From NCBI GenBank assembly GCA_014529385.2, contig CM043967.1, forward strand, positions 2,016,501 to 2,080,500: a stretch of DNA of 64,000 nt. The letters run 5' to 3'. How positions within the stretch are numbered: the stretch's first letter is position 1; each line of letters starts with the position of its first letter. The position numbers and the translations under genes are program-made. The stretch is from Adiantum capillus-veneris (Eukaryota; Streptophyta; Polypodiopsida; Polypodiales; Pteridaceae). Below are positions 21,797 through 33,560 of the stretch, one piece after another. A model generated the notes under the pieces. The model did no database searches, was not told the origin of the DNA, and worked only from the letters and a program-made list of their open reading frames with translations.

Positions 21797-22222
21797 ATGA
21801 TGGAACATTTTTTGCCTGTTGTAGTCCACTCAACGCGCATAGGTGGAAGCAAAAAAGAGTGTCTAATGCGTATGTACAATAGTGGGACATCCTATTTATG
21901 CATACACAAAAATGCAAGGAAAACAATATGTTGTGCTAGAAGGATTTTGAAGGGTCTTCAAAAAGATAGTGTAGCTATAAAAGCATATGACATAGCTTTG
22001 CAATCTGGAACCCCTTTAAGAATGGTTTCTGTTGAGTCTTACCATGCACCGAGCGATTTTTTCCGAGCAAAGAAAAACCTGAGCAAGTGTTTGTACGCAA
22101 TTAGTAAATTTGATCATCAACAAAATATTTATTGTTTGTTATATATTGATGTACTACAACAAAAAGAGTTTTTAATGGATAGACTACCTCCTAAATTCCA
22201 AAAGATCAAATTTTACTTTTAA
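21797..22222 (+). CDS. Uncharacterised 141-residue ORF within element C
   Basis: The ORF is open from 21797, with Lys/Cys-rich segments (CIHKNARKTICCARRILKGL) and VAIKAYDIALQSGTPLRM. The latter faintly recalls the end of an AP2/ERF domain (AAxAYD), but the preceding beta-strand signature is missing, so I do not assign it. It lies antisense to element C. It could be a host-derived fragment or a chance ORF. The rest of 21363-22600 shows nothing recognisable. Confidence 0.2.
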   Translation: MMEHFLPVVVHSTRIGGSKKECLMRMYNSGTSYLCIHKNARKTICCARRILKGLQKDSVAIKAYDIALQSGTPLRMVSVESYHAPSDFFRAKKNLSKCLYAISKFDHQQNIYCLLYIDVLQQKEFLMDRLPPKFQKIKFYF

Positions 22223-22606
22223 AAAGTAACACAATATTTGAAAATATTATCTTCTGGCTCAATCTCTATTTATTTAACTATAATCGCCGCTGCTTCTACT
22301 CTTCTTTGGCTTGGATTTTTCTCGCTTGGGCTTCATATGTTTGAGAAATTTTTTTTGTAAAGAAGACGTTTGGGATTGGATAGGGTTGAGCGATCAAAGT
22401 TGGCACTTGCACGTATAATATCTCATACTATAGAAACAAATTTGCACGATATAGCCGAGCATTGGACGGCCTATACCGAACAGCACCTGGATGGACAAGA
22501 AGAGAGAGGTAGAGGTGATAGCGAGGCAACTTTACACAGCTTGCGGACAAGAGAAAAAAGTGATGATGAGTTGAGATGGTTGCAACAACACACACAGAAA
22601 CCCTCA

Positions 22607-22611
<5 letters not shown>

Positions 22612-22659
<48 letters not shown>
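22612..22659 (+). repeat. (CT)n microsatellite
   Basis: An uninterrupted CT dinucleotide run of ~48 bp. It is the first of four main CT tracts within 3.6 kb. Confidence 0.97.
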
Positions 22660-22664
<5 letters not shown>

Positions 22665-22725
22665 AGAGAAGGAAGCGTCAATGCAAATTTGCCAAAAAAG
22701 TAGTACATGAGCAAGCTAGCATGAT

Positions 22726-22760
22726 GGGGGGGGGGGGGGGGGGGGAGAGAGAGAGAGAGA
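22726..22760 (+). repeat. (G)20 followed by (AG)n
   Basis: Twenty consecutive G, then ~15 bp of AG repeat. The G run may be unreliable in sequencing and could form a quadruplex. Confidence 0.95.
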
Positions 22761-22840
22761 TGGCTTTTGGCGAGCGCATGGTTGCAGTGTTTCTGGTGCT
22801 AATGGTGGCGATGGCCAGACTGAGTGGTGTCGCAGCGTAG
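22761..22840 (+). pseudogene. Possible secreted-protein 5' fragment (signal-peptide-like)
   Basis: ATG at 22761 gives MAFGERMVAVFLVLMVAMAR followed by LSGVAA and a stop. The short charged start, hydrophobic core and small residues before a likely cleavage site fit a signal peptide. A one-base shift after GVAA would open a further ~60 residues to ~23030 (SSGTTLHVPTKSGAGLPCSD). The family is not recognised. It may be an exon piece of a host gene carried in the repeat. It could also be chance. Confidence 0.25.
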
Positions 22841-23139
22841 CCGCCTCCTCCGGCACTACATTGCATGTCCCTACTAAATCTGGTGCCGGCCTGCCATGCT
22901 CTGACTCTCTATGTGTGAAGCTTACCTTGCCCAATCTATCGTTCACCACCTACCCTGGCCTCAGCATCTATATCGCCGCATCATCTTCGGTAACAACGGA
23001 AGCTGCAACTGATCACCATCGCCTGCATTGACCTGCCTCATCATGCACTTCTCTTCATTTATGGTCATTGTATTTAGATTCTTGCATGCTAAAATCAACT
23101 TCTTGTTCTCTATGATACTAACTGCTTTCCCACACAGAT

Positions 23140-23239
<100 letters not shown>

Positions 23240-23556
23240 GAGTAAAAAGCAGCTCTAAAGACTCTTGCTCACCATAACAACACAATATAAAACTTAGATA
23301 CACCTCTTCAAAATTCCTCATTTGAGATATCAAAAGCACAACCTTAATCGTAATAACAAGCTTGGATACACTCATATTAAAATGTCCCAAAAGTAAAAGA
23401 AATTGTAGCATTCAAGATTAGCTTGAGCTCAAAAATGAGTTTCAAATGAGCATAACCAAGCCTGATTCAAAAGACTCTTTGTGTCAAGAGACCCTAGTAC
23501 TATACCTCAAAAGGGAACATCAATCTGCAAAAGAGAAGCCTGCTCAAAAAAGAAAC

Positions 23557-24260
23557 TCAAGCCACAATTCCCTTTAGAGCTCCTTCTTTCTTCTTGGCTT
23601 CTTCAATAATAGACAACTTAATATCCTTGCCTCTTGGTAGTGTCACCCAAGGCTTTCTTCCTTTACCAATAGTAAACGCATTGCCAAGCTGGGTGGAAAA
23701 CTCTTGATCGGCAGCATCTTGTACGTGCAAAATTTCAAAACTTCCCTTATGCTTTTCACGGTGCTTGATAATCCCAATTCTGTCTTTGTTGCGACCACGG
23801 TAACCATAACAATGTTGCCAATGTCAAACTTGATGAACTCTACAACCTTTCCAATCTCAATTTCAATTTTAATGGTGTCATTGGCCTTGATAAGGGGATC
23901 TAGATAGCCAATGGCGCACCTATCAAATGTAGTGATGTAGGGAATCCCCTTCTCACTGAAGCAAGCAGCTCAGACCTTGCATAGCTTGTACTTAAACTCT
24001 TCAAGGCTGATGGAGTGCAAAGTGAATCTTCCCTTGCTATCCTAAAGCAAATGAAAGTTCCCTCCGGTTTTTGCAATGGACAAAACATCCATAAACCCAG
24101 CAAGGTAACACTTGTCCGTCCTTACTTTCCCATCCACAGAGATGAGTTGCTGCATCACAATGGCAACAACTTCACGATAGGTCAAGGCATACTTCATCCG
24201 ATTCCTTAACAAGACAACCATCAGTAGCAGACATTCCTTGGGCTTATGTGCTTGCTGCAT
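23557..24260 (-). pseudogene. RPS4: Ribosomal protein S4 (eS4) processed pseudogene, 5' truncated
   Basis: eS4 is a structural protein of the cytosolic 40S subunit. The minus strand reads HKPKECLLL, then [53 protein letters not shown] and [13 protein letters not shown]. After one frameshift it reads [20 protein letters not shown] and [14 protein letters not shown], ending [12 protein letters not shown] with TGA at 23557-23559. This covers roughly residues 42 to the end of the ~262-residue eS4 family. There are in-frame stops (after FHLL and after YKLCKV) and no introns, so it is a retrocopy. No poly(A) tail is visible; 3'-UTR-like sequence runs on to the (CT)n tract at 23236. It lies in the same orientation as element C. 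Confidence 0.9.
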
Positions 24261-24823
24261 GGGACGTTGTGAGACAACGATTGCTAGAACGGCTTAGAGG
24301 TGATGCTCAGCAGAGAGGCGACATATCCATATCTCAACTAGAGTTCCAAGAGGTAGAGTTGGCCAAGGAGTGCAGCAGTAGCACTATTGTGCTTGGACAA
24401 GGAGAAGCAATGGCAAAGACTGAGAGTCAGCCACTGTAGGAATATCCGGTTGATTCGACTCCCTCTCTCAGGTGAATACTATCAAGATGCGCCTGAGTGA
24501 TATAAATGCACCTGAGTGATATAAACTGAAGCTCCACTTGCGGGGATGCACCCCCAATGGGGTTTTCAAGTTGAGACTAGAAGGGGGCCAGGATCATGAG
24601 GGACTCGGGAGAATGGCAAGGCTGGCGCCTTCCCAGGGTTCCGAAGAAAGAGGAACAAGACTAGGCTAGAAGGACGGTTGTTCAACTCCTAAAGGACATA
24701 GCAAGCAGAAAGAGCTCTATGAAGTCATCCAGAGGAGCAGACTCAGGAGAGTAGCGCATCCGCAGAGTAGAAGGTGTTTTGGAAGCTCAAAGAAAAGGTT
24801 GTTGCTAACTCTCTCGCCACTTG

Positions 24824-24961
<138 letters not shown>

Positions 24962-25010
24962 GGCGTTGATGGCTAGAGAGAGACAAAGAAGCCTAAGGGA
25001 TCATGAATGA

Positions 25011-25130
25011 AAAAAAAAACTGTCTGTAGCTGTCCGCGCCGGCGCGGATGGCTAGAGACAGATTAGGTTGAAAAAAAAATATGTCTCTAGCCATCCGCGC
25101 CGGCGCGGATAGCTACAGATAGTTTTTTTT
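25011..25130. repeat. Long inverted repeat (hairpin), ~50-bp arms, 21-bp loop
   Basis: Arms 25011-25060 and 25082-25130 are reverse complements apart from two G/A mismatches and one extra A. Each arm also contains the perfect GC palindrome CCGCGCCGGCGCGG, and the arms end in A and T runs. The loop is 25061-25081. It could be a small foldback/MITE-type element, the subterminal repeat of a DNA transposon, or a transcribed hairpin. A related GGCTAGAGAGAGACA occurs just upstream at ~24971. Confidence 0.85.
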
Positions 25131-26108
25131 CTTTTAAGAGCTGGGTCGTACACCGAGGGGTACTAGGGTTCCCAAATAAATAGCGGAGTATTAACTCTAT
25201 TCCCACGAACCCCTTGGTCACACCCAATGCCAAGTACTTGAAGATATTAAAGAGAGTAGACAGACCGGGACGAGGAGGTTGCAAGTGGAGATGTACGTGC
25301 AGTTGAAGGCGAACATGGCTGCCCGTGTCAAATCCATGCAAACTTCTCTTAATCCCTACCTTTTCAATACACTGCAGTGGGAATATGAAAATCCTAGCAC
25401 TTACCTTGGCGATGGAGTGCGACCAAGTATTAGTAGAAATATGCCAACCCCAGTGTCGCCACTCCCCCCAGGCGCGACTTAGCTCTAACTGTTTCAAACT
25501 TTCTCGAGACGGTTCCTCTCTTTAGCCATGCATGTTTGTGCAGATAGAAAGAGATTGACACTACCTTGGTTTGGGACCCCACCCTTTCCAAGAGACCATT
25601 TTAATTGGCATTTTTTTTCACATCTAGACTTATAAAAAAATCTAAAGTATTTTCACCTTCCAATGAGGCTCGGTTCAAACAAACCCGACGGCAAAGCTCA
25701 ATGGTTCTTGACTGCCTCTACCGGCTGTCTATTCACACAAGCTAGGAGCACAAAACAACAATGTAATTGTGGGAATGATACTCACCCAACGACCACACTT
25801 TAGTGGCAACATGTTGAGCACTCACAGATCATGGTTCGACTTGTGCTGCCCGCATTTTGCACTGAAAAGTGCCTTGTAACCGAGTTTTTCGAAGGAGGGA
25901 GGGAGGGGGTTGGCCAAGCAACGGTGGGTCTAGAGAAAACCTATAATTATTTTTCTCAATCCGTGTGTGCCATGCAAGATGCACACACTTGTGCCTCTCT
26001 CTACCGTCGGCTCGTATAAACCTAGCCCGAGATTACAATTTGAAAGTTTTAGATTCATCAAACAAATTTGACATTGCAGTAAACTAGGATATGTGAGAAA
26101 TGGCATAC

Positions 26109-26135
26109 TCTCTCTCTCTCTATCATTGTCTAGCC

Positions 26136-26224
<89 letters not shown>
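26109..26224 (+). repeat. (CT)n microsatellite, interrupted
   Basis: Two CT runs (26109-26121 and 26143-26224) separated by 21 bp. The stretches 25135-26100 and 26230-26500 contain short ORFs only, none with a recognisable protein. Confidence 0.95.
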
Positions 26225-26229
<5 letters not shown>

Positions 26230-26504
26230 GCACTAGCTTGGATGCATATTGAAACAATGATGACCAAGTTCAAATTCTAGATGTTGCAACCTTTTAATCT
26301 TATACGTTTAAATTTTGAACACTTAAATGTTGGCAATGTCACTCCTTGTCTTTGACAACAATTCTTAATGGAATTGGCATGATAATGTATTTATGTGGAC
26401 CACAATTTTATAAAACCAAATCAAATAAAACATTTCTTTTATAAGCTTGATGAAAAAAACGATAAAAATGCTCTTAAAAAAATATTTCAGTAAAACCTAA
26501 TTTC

Positions 26505-26580
26505 AAGTCATGAGATCTATCTTAGTGGTAGAGACCTTAACTTTTCAATACAAATATACCAGTTCACTCCCACATGGGTT
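26505..26580 (+). repeat. Possible tRNA-derived SINE or tRNA relic
   Basis: TTAGTGGTAGAG (26523-26534) resembles an RNA polymerase III A box and AGTTCACTCC (~26561-26570) a B box, at the ~35-bp spacing typical of tRNA genes. The acceptor stem is not convincing, so this is not a functional tRNA. Nothing recognisable lies between it and 26940. Confidence 0.3.
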
Positions 26581-27099
26581 ATGCTCTTTAAATGCGGATG
26601 GAGAATTTGTAGTCATGTTCATAGCATTCCTTTGAGTGCCCTATTTTTCACTTTGTATTTGAAATAACCACCCTCATTTGGTCACAACGAACGAAGGTAG
26701 TAATTGAAGAATGGTATCCATTAAATCATGGGGCCACTATGTTCAAAAATTGTTAATGCTGATGTCGCAATAACCGAGGTCCATAGAATGCAATAGCAAT
26801 AGCCAAGGTCATTAAAAATACAATATCTTTCTTTTGTTGTACCATTATCTGTGTGACATGCCCAAAAATGGTTCCAACTATTACACCCACGGGGGATGTT
26901 CCCCTCAAGGCCATAATCAAGGAGACATGAGAAAAATTCTTCTTTTACACTTGTGGTGGTGTTTCAAAGCAATAGGTAAACCTTGATGGGCTTGCCTTTT
27001 GTGATGAAGTACCTTGTTTTTTCCTGCTCGGTTTAAAGCTCGCTCGAAAAATTTTGCTCGCAATTTGGAATTCCTGGTTTCCGTTGACGAGGATATGTG

Positions 27100-28199
27100 C
27101 TCTCATCTTACTGTGCGCTGTGCATGAGTGTTGGACTCTACGACACTCCACCAATTGTAAGTTAATAGACATTGACTCCTATTCTCATCTCATCCAGCAT
27201 GAGTGACACGACTTAGATATGCTCAACTGTTCCAGCTTGAGCGTAAGCCTAGTAACTACGACTCTTAGCACATAGTTTATTATGACTTGAAGCTTTGGGA
27301 CTAATGATTTGCTCATTTTATGGATCAACTGCCTGACTCTGACTATGCCAAAGAGTGTTTTTTGCACCCCGACGACTTGAATTTTTACATTCTTTTGCTT
27401 ACGACAAAAATTTCTTCAGGTAAAAGTAAGCTTGAATCCTTAAAAAGAGGATTAGTGAAGGATCAAGTTGGCATTGAAGGTTTCTTTTGCCATACCTGTT
27501 TTATCATCTTTGAATATGCATTTGCGTTGGTTGGGTCATACTTCTTTGATTGTGAAGACTCCACTATCTGTTTGATTCTCCAATTAGGTCTGTTGATAGG
27601 AGTCTTTGATGTTGTTGTAGACTTTTGTTGGCTATCGGCATCTGGCTTTTGACTAGGAGCATTGGAAGACTTAGGAATCCAAATCTCCTCATGACCTTTG
27701 TATCTCCTTTGTTGACTTTGTTGAGCTCTAGGTCTTGTTGAGCTCTTGAGATCTTCATGCAGGTCTGGTGTAGTTGCAGCTGTCTTGTGGTTGATTGGTA
27801 GCCAAATCTTTGTATAGCTTGTGTAAAATCCTTGTCCAAGGGGAAGAATCTTTGAGATCCGTCTTTTTTGTATCCTCTTGAAAGTTGTGGTAGACTTTAG
27901 CCTCTTTCAATGTTGTTCTTTTGTATACCTGCTTCTTAGGTATTCTAGGATATTGTCAAGGTTGATACGTTGTGGGCCTTCTTTCCTGGGAGGGACTTGA
28001 AGTTACTTCATATACCTTCGGTTTTGGCACCCATATCTGTCTGTTACCTCCATAGTACTTTTGTTCCTTTAAGCTCCATTGTGATGCTATCCATCCCATG
28101 TGTTTATCTTTCTGTGTTGACTCCCTATCTTTAATCCAAACGGATCATTGACTTTGATTAAATTGTTTTGAACAAAAACTTGCTTGACTTTCCTTTGAT
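27100..28199 (-). pseudogene. Element C coding region, downstream low-complexity part
   Basis: The minus strand shows broken frames rich in Lys, Gln, Pro and Arg, e.g. NRQIWVPKPKVYEVTSSPSQ and PKKQVYKRTTLKEAKVYHNF around 27880-28060. The IWVPK phrase recalls the tail of the post-integrase ORFs of A and B (PIQIWVSK). No enzyme motif is seen. Several stops and shifts. Function unknown. Confidence 0.4.
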
Positions 28200-29345
28200 T
28201 TATTGAGTACTTTGGCTGAAATATCTTTTCTTTTCTGGGTGCTCCTTGGAGGTTTTTGTTGGGTCAGCACTTGACTTGAAGTTTTGAAAGCCTGACTTGC
28301 TTGAAGAAGCTAATCCATGAGGGTTCTTCTTTGATGTAGGGGCATATGCTGCCACACCTTCTTTGCTAATTTGTGGAAGGTCTAGTTTAGCTTTACCTTT
28401 GTCTGCAAGATTTGTCTTTGATTCCTGTGAATTTTGAAACTTTGAATCTAGCATTAATGGTACCTGTAAATGTTGCTTGCTACCTCTTGAAAAAGAGAGT
28501 ATTAGCACTGTATCTTCTTTGTAGGCCTTGTGTTGATCTACCCGCTGATGTCCAAGGATGACATCTGCAAGCATTTCCTTTGAAGGATTCACCTGAAACT
28601 TCACTTGCTCTTCATGATTTTGGATGCTAAGGGTAGCAACAATTTCTTTTTTACCTGTATGAAAACCTAGCATTGTTTTGCCATCATGTTTGCATGGAGT
28701 AATCCATAGAATGCTCTGGATGTTGTCTGCAACCATATTGTAATTTTCTTCTTTATCTAGTAGAACATTGCATCTAACACTTGCTCCTTTTGTACTGCTG
28801 AGAACTATAGCTATTTTCATTGCTGGTTCTATTGAAGATTTTTGACCTGCTTTTGCCATGGTCTCATCTTGATCTAATTGTGTCTCCATGGAGGGTGGTT
28901 TAATAATTTGTTTTTCAATCTGACTTACATCAACTGATTTAGCTGCCAATGAGTGATTTATCTTTGGACTTTCTATTGCTTCTTGGTTGTATGCAACCTT
29001 GTTCTTATTAACTTTTGGCTTTGATGGCATTCTCTGCTCAATAGCTTCCGTGGTTGCTCTTTGCTCTGTTTGATCTGCACTTGATATTGGCTGATTTTCT
29101 TTAAGCTCTTTTGAAGTTCTGATTGATGGAGATGAATCATCTTCAATAAGATCTGCTTTGATATAAGTCTCCATTTTAATTGTGCTTGAGGACCTTGTGC
29201 TGTCGTCCACGGGTGACCCGTATTGGTCTTCATTCTTTGATGTCTTTGATGACTCCGTCATGTTTGATTTATGTATCTCTAACATCTTCTTGGCCATTGG
29301 AATTCCCCTTATGATGTCTTCTGGCATAACTTTTGTTGTGATCAC
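28200..29345 (-). pseudogene. Element C ORF with degenerate retropepsin-like domain (381 aa open)
   Basis: The longest open frame of element C. Its first ~165 residues are charged and low complexity. Residues ~175-300 look like a protease fold that has lost its active site: RCNVLLDKEENYNMV (28746-28772 region) has DKE where DTG/DSG is expected, and LADVILGHQRVDQHKA (28522-28565 region) matches the conserved distal ILG motif. The tail is Ser/Lys-rich. It sits downstream of the zinc knuckle, the usual place for a protease. It could be a structural relic or a non-catalytic domain. No RT follows. Confidence 0.5.
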
Positions 29346-31120
29346 GTGGAATTGAATTGTGATGATCTGTGAACTTACTTCAATGGTGGTGGAGATGATT
29401 CCCCAGCATTCTGCTCATTTGTTTCCTAATATGCTCACAAATTCAGAAGCATCTTCCAGCTGTGGTTGGCCACATCTTTTTCAAGTGCGAAAAGATATGA
29501 GGTTCTTATCTAGCTGAAAATCTAACTTTACTTCTTTTGACAGCTTTTCTTCATTCTCACCAACAATGTTGCACTTGATTGTCTCAAGATTTCTTTCTTT
29601 ATTGACTGCTTTTGTTGTGGCAGTGTCCTTTGGTTGAGCTTTATCTGCATCTTCTTTGCTTTGATCACCTGCTTCAACTGATGTTGGCTCATTTTGTTGT
29701 AATACTACACCTCTTTCTTCCAATTTTTGAGCATTGTGTGCCTGCATTTGAGTAACTTTTGATCTTAGAAGATCCACTGTACTTTCTGGTAGAATTGTCT
29801 CTTCGGAGGAGATTTTGGTGGTGACCTTTGTGTATCTTTATGGGCTTTAGCTTTCGTTGATCATGATTTTTTTTGTCACTTGTTCTGGCAACTTGAGGGT
29901 TTGCTTCATCTTCAGATAGTCTTTGACTTCAGGTTTAGCATCCCTAGGGGCTTGTTCAAGGTCATGAACCTGCTGAGAATCATTTCCATTTTCATCTCGA
30001 TATGCATATGCGAGCTTGGTCTCATGCAATCGCTTGAGCACTGTGGGATTTGGTGGCTTTTGGAATTTTCTTGTGGAGATGAACTGAAACTTTTGTCCCC
30101 GCCAATGATCTTCATAGAAGATTTTTTCTGCAGATTTTGACGATTTCTAGGTCAATGAAAACTTCCAACAACCATATGATCTTTCAATGGTTTATGCTTT
30201 GAAGGGGTCTACTGGCTAGAAGCTCTTGGGCTTTTAACTGGTGTAGCATTTTTTGGTACTAGAGCTGAGCTTGGTGAATTTGCAGCTCCCCCCTTCCTAG
30301 GGTGATCACTATAGCCTACTTAACTGTGAGAGCTCAAAACTATTTGGCTCTGGTTGAGTCTCACCTTTTGAGATTGTGGAGGTACACCTTGGGTAGCACT
30401 GTTGATGTTTGGCATCTGTAAGCCTTTTGTATAGTTTCCTATGTATCTCCGTGAAACAAGACAAATTCTTCCCCAACTCAAGCTGTAGAACCATTATCTT
30501 TACCCTGATATTGTCTATCCCATGGGTCTCCTATGATATGAGCTTCTGTGGTTTCAAGACCCAAGGCATCATAGATGCTAGATTCTTGTCTATATCTACG
30601 ATTGTTTTGGTCAAAGTATATGCTCGTTTGGTCACAACATCGAAGCTTCATTTCTGATGGAAGAGAGTTTGCAGATTTTCAAGTTCAGTCGGGTAATATC
30701 CTTCAGCTCTAGAGAGGATGGGCTATAATAGATTCTTTCTTCTGAACTAAACCATCCTTTTTGATATATCACTGGACTCACTTCTATGAGCTGGTATGTG
30801 GGTCGTTCAAACACTGGTCGATCCTTTTTGTACAGTTTTCCTTTTTGGTAGACATACTGTGCATATGAATTTTGTGTACCATACAATGCTAACATCATTC
30901 TATTTGATGTGTCCCTTAGACTCGTGAATGATTGCACACTTGTGGCAGTGGATGCAAAATCATTTGCAAACCTTACAGTCTTTTTAACCTTTGGTGATAT
31001 CGCGACACCTTGACTAAATTCATGCAGGAATTTTTTGTTCAAAGAATCAATTTTAAGCTTTTCAGGTGCATGTGCATCTTTATGCTGATTTTGAACTTGC
31101 AATGTTTTTACTGGTGCTTC
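29346..31120 (-). pseudogene. Element C gag-pro region, central part
   Basis: Broken frames at 29481-29777 (acidic/Gln-rich, VVLQQNEPTSVEAGDQSKED), 29847-30115 and 30632-31102. The last encodes LKIDSLNKKFLHEFSQGVAI and QLIEVSPVIYQKGWFSSEER. It is continuous in character with the zinc-knuckle segment upstream. I recognise no family and judge it part of the Gag polyprotein by position only. Confidence 0.4.
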
Positions 31121-31135
31121 TAATGGAATGCAAAA

Positions 31136-31507
31136 TCATTTGATTGCACTAAAAGTGATGGGTTTGATGTACTTACATCGAGATTTGCATTTCCAATTTT
31201 CTTTGTACCTTGCTTGGTGGTTGATGTATCCTTGTTGTCTGGGTTTCTTTGGACAATCTTCAGAAAAATGTCCACCTTTTTGTCCACAATCTGGGCAATA
31301 CTCCATGACTGGTGGTATTTCATTTGGTTCTCTCATGTCAAGCTCTAGTTGAAAAGCTTCAACTTCTGTGCTTGCCAAGTTGTTGGCATTTTCTTTTAAA
31401 ACACTAGGCATCAAGTTGTAGAATGCTCCATCTTGACCTTTGTACTGTCTTTGGCTCGGTTCTCCAAGTAGACTGGCTTCAATTGGTTGATCTATTGGAT
31501 CTTTCAT
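31136..31507 (-). pseudogene. Element C Gag zinc-knuckle segment
   Basis: EYCPDCGQKGGHFSEDCPKK (31252-31300 region) is a CX2CX5HX4C knuckle, one residue longer between Cys2 and His than the usual CX2CX4HX4C. It is followed by Lys/Arg-rich sequence, as in nucleocapsids. It packages element RNA in the family. The extra residue may be decay or a lineage feature. Confidence 0.65.
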
Positions 31508-32335
31508 TTCTGGTTCTCGATTATAGATCTAACCATTGTAGTCCATGTACAATGATCCTAATTGCATATGCACTAATTGTATGTTTTGCTGGCTTGTGCA
31601 GATTTCTGGATAAACACGGGTTGACTATCTAAACTTCTATCTGCACTTCATCTTTGAGCTTGCAATACCTAGCTCCGCTAAAGTCTATGAACATCTGGGA
31701 GTTCTCTAAATCTGCTTTACTCTGATCAATAAGATCTTGGCTCCTATGTTGCTTTTGCTAGATCATTAGATATCTATGGCCTTTTGAATCTGCATATAAG
31801 ACTTTATCTCCATTGTAGCCATAAAGCTATAAAATTTTCTCTATTGCACTTGTACCTGTGCTAACACTGCTACTGGCTTGCTCTAATGTACTTGAACTCT
31901 CAGATCGAGATTAGTCCATGTCGACTGGTTCTGTAAAAACCATCTCCTAGCAGATTTTGGTATTCATTAGCAAAACAAATTCTGCTCGGGTTTGATAAGA
32001 CTACTTTTGCCAAAGTACTTTTGGTAGTTGATTTCTCTTAGACTCACAAGAGTTGATTAACTCTACCTCAAAATTGTCAGAATTGATTGCAGCCTTTGAA
32101 ATGATGAAAATCTAGGTCTTGGATAACTTAACTTGCATATTAGATTGTTATCCATTTTTTTCACTTGACTTGAATTCAGCTCTTGTAAGCTCCGAATTCT
32201 TTGCCTGTAACCTGGTTCTTCAATCTGAGCTAAGTGAGTCAGCAATTGAGATTCTATCCTTGCAAGGAGGTAAAGGACAAATCTGCAACTAGAAATTAAG
32301 TTAACAGGTACCAATTTGGATCCGATGGAACCCAA
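31508..32335 (-). pseudogene. Element C Gag N-terminal region
   Basis: A first ATG at 32335 opens MGSIGSKLVPVNLISSCRFV with Gln/Leu-rich helices (HLAQIEEPGYRQRIRSLQEL). Further down are MVFTEPVDMD and KVLYADSKGHRYLMI in shifted frames. It follows directly on the palindromic leader, so it is the first coding part of the element. No similarity to B's gag is obvious to me. Confidence 0.4.
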
Positions 32336-32339
32336 ACTT

Positions 32340-33560
32340 GGCCAGTGGCCTTGTATTATGTTGTTCTAGCACTATACAAGCTCGAAAGTCCAAAATCTTG
32401 TTTCTGTGGCTCAAAAGTAAATAATCCCAATTATTTAATTTTCTTAGTTTCTACACTTTTTAGGCTTGTTTTGCCAAGTAATTACCTTGTTGTGGTCTCT
32501 GGATAAGTTTGCTTGAATTTGATCAAGATTTGTCCAAGTTATCAACTGCTTAGTATTCGCAGACTCTGATTCCAAGAATCTGGCTTAAGTCTCAATTTTG
32601 TGATCCAAATTTCACCAAATTTGATTTGTGAGGTCTACTTGATGTGCTTGACCTTGTGGTATGACCAAATATGCAAGATTGTCAATTTTTTAAGCAAATG
32701 TAAATAATCGCAATCATTAACTTTTGCTAAATTTTTACAAGTTTTTATTCCAATCTTGATACAGATCTGTTAAGCACCTCAAGCTAAGGTCTCTAGCCAA
32801 GTTTCATCAAGTTTGGGCAACTTTTGGTCAAATGGTCATCAGTTTTCTGTTCATAGACTAACTTTGCAAAATTGGTCACAATTTTCAATCCAATGATCCA
32901 AATCTTGCCAAATTTGGTTTGTGGGCTTATACAACATGGTTAAACTAGTGGTATGCTTACTTGGTCAAAAAAGTTGAAAAATGGAATAGATGTAAATAAT
33001 CGCGATTATTTACAACTGGCAACTTTTTGCATCTTTTTGGTCAAGTGATCATGTACACATGTTTATCACATCAATGTAAGCCTATGAATCAAATTTCATC
33101 AAGTTTGGACAATTTTTTTCCCAATTTAGACTCAAGTTTCAAAAAGTCAGTACAAACTTTAGTTTTTACCCAGTTTTTTGCCAGTTTGGTGATCCAAATC
33201 TTTTGTGCCTTTAGAAAAGTTGTTTGTTCACATGTAATGAGTCAATGGTATGAACCTTGGTCAAATCTGAGCTAAAAGTCAATAATCGTGATTATTAACT
33301 TTAGGCCCAAAATTGACACTTTTTTGAACTTTTTCATTGGACAGTCTTTTCATGATCTATTTTGAGCCTATAAATCAAGTCAAAACTTAATTTGGCCTAA
33401 AATGTCAAGAAAAAGTAAATAATCTGAGTTTTGGCCAACTCTTGAAATTTTTACCTCAAAGTGTCCTTGAGCTTACCCAGTGGTTCATACAACTTTTAGG
33501 CTTACTCTCCAGTTGGATTGAGTGGTTTGGAGCTTTCTGAGCTATTTCTAGCCATAGACC
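32340..33560 (-). other. Element C leader with ~290-bp palindromic repeats
   Basis: Non-coding. The family palindrome is at 32417-32438, 32700-32721, 32992-33013 (perfect, core AATAATCGCGATTATT) and 33278-33299, plus a half copy at 33415. Spacings are 283, 292 and 286 bp. Units share TCATCAAGTTTGG, GATCCAAATCTT and TGGTATG, so they are diverged tandem copies of one unit. Confidence 0.85.

Noticed and set aside
21797-22222. AP2/ERF transcription-factor domain
   Set aside because: Only an AxKAYD-like phrase fits; the three-strand signature before it is missing.
26505-26580. Functional tRNA gene
   Set aside because: A- and B-box-like words only; no acceptor stem or clear anticodon arm.
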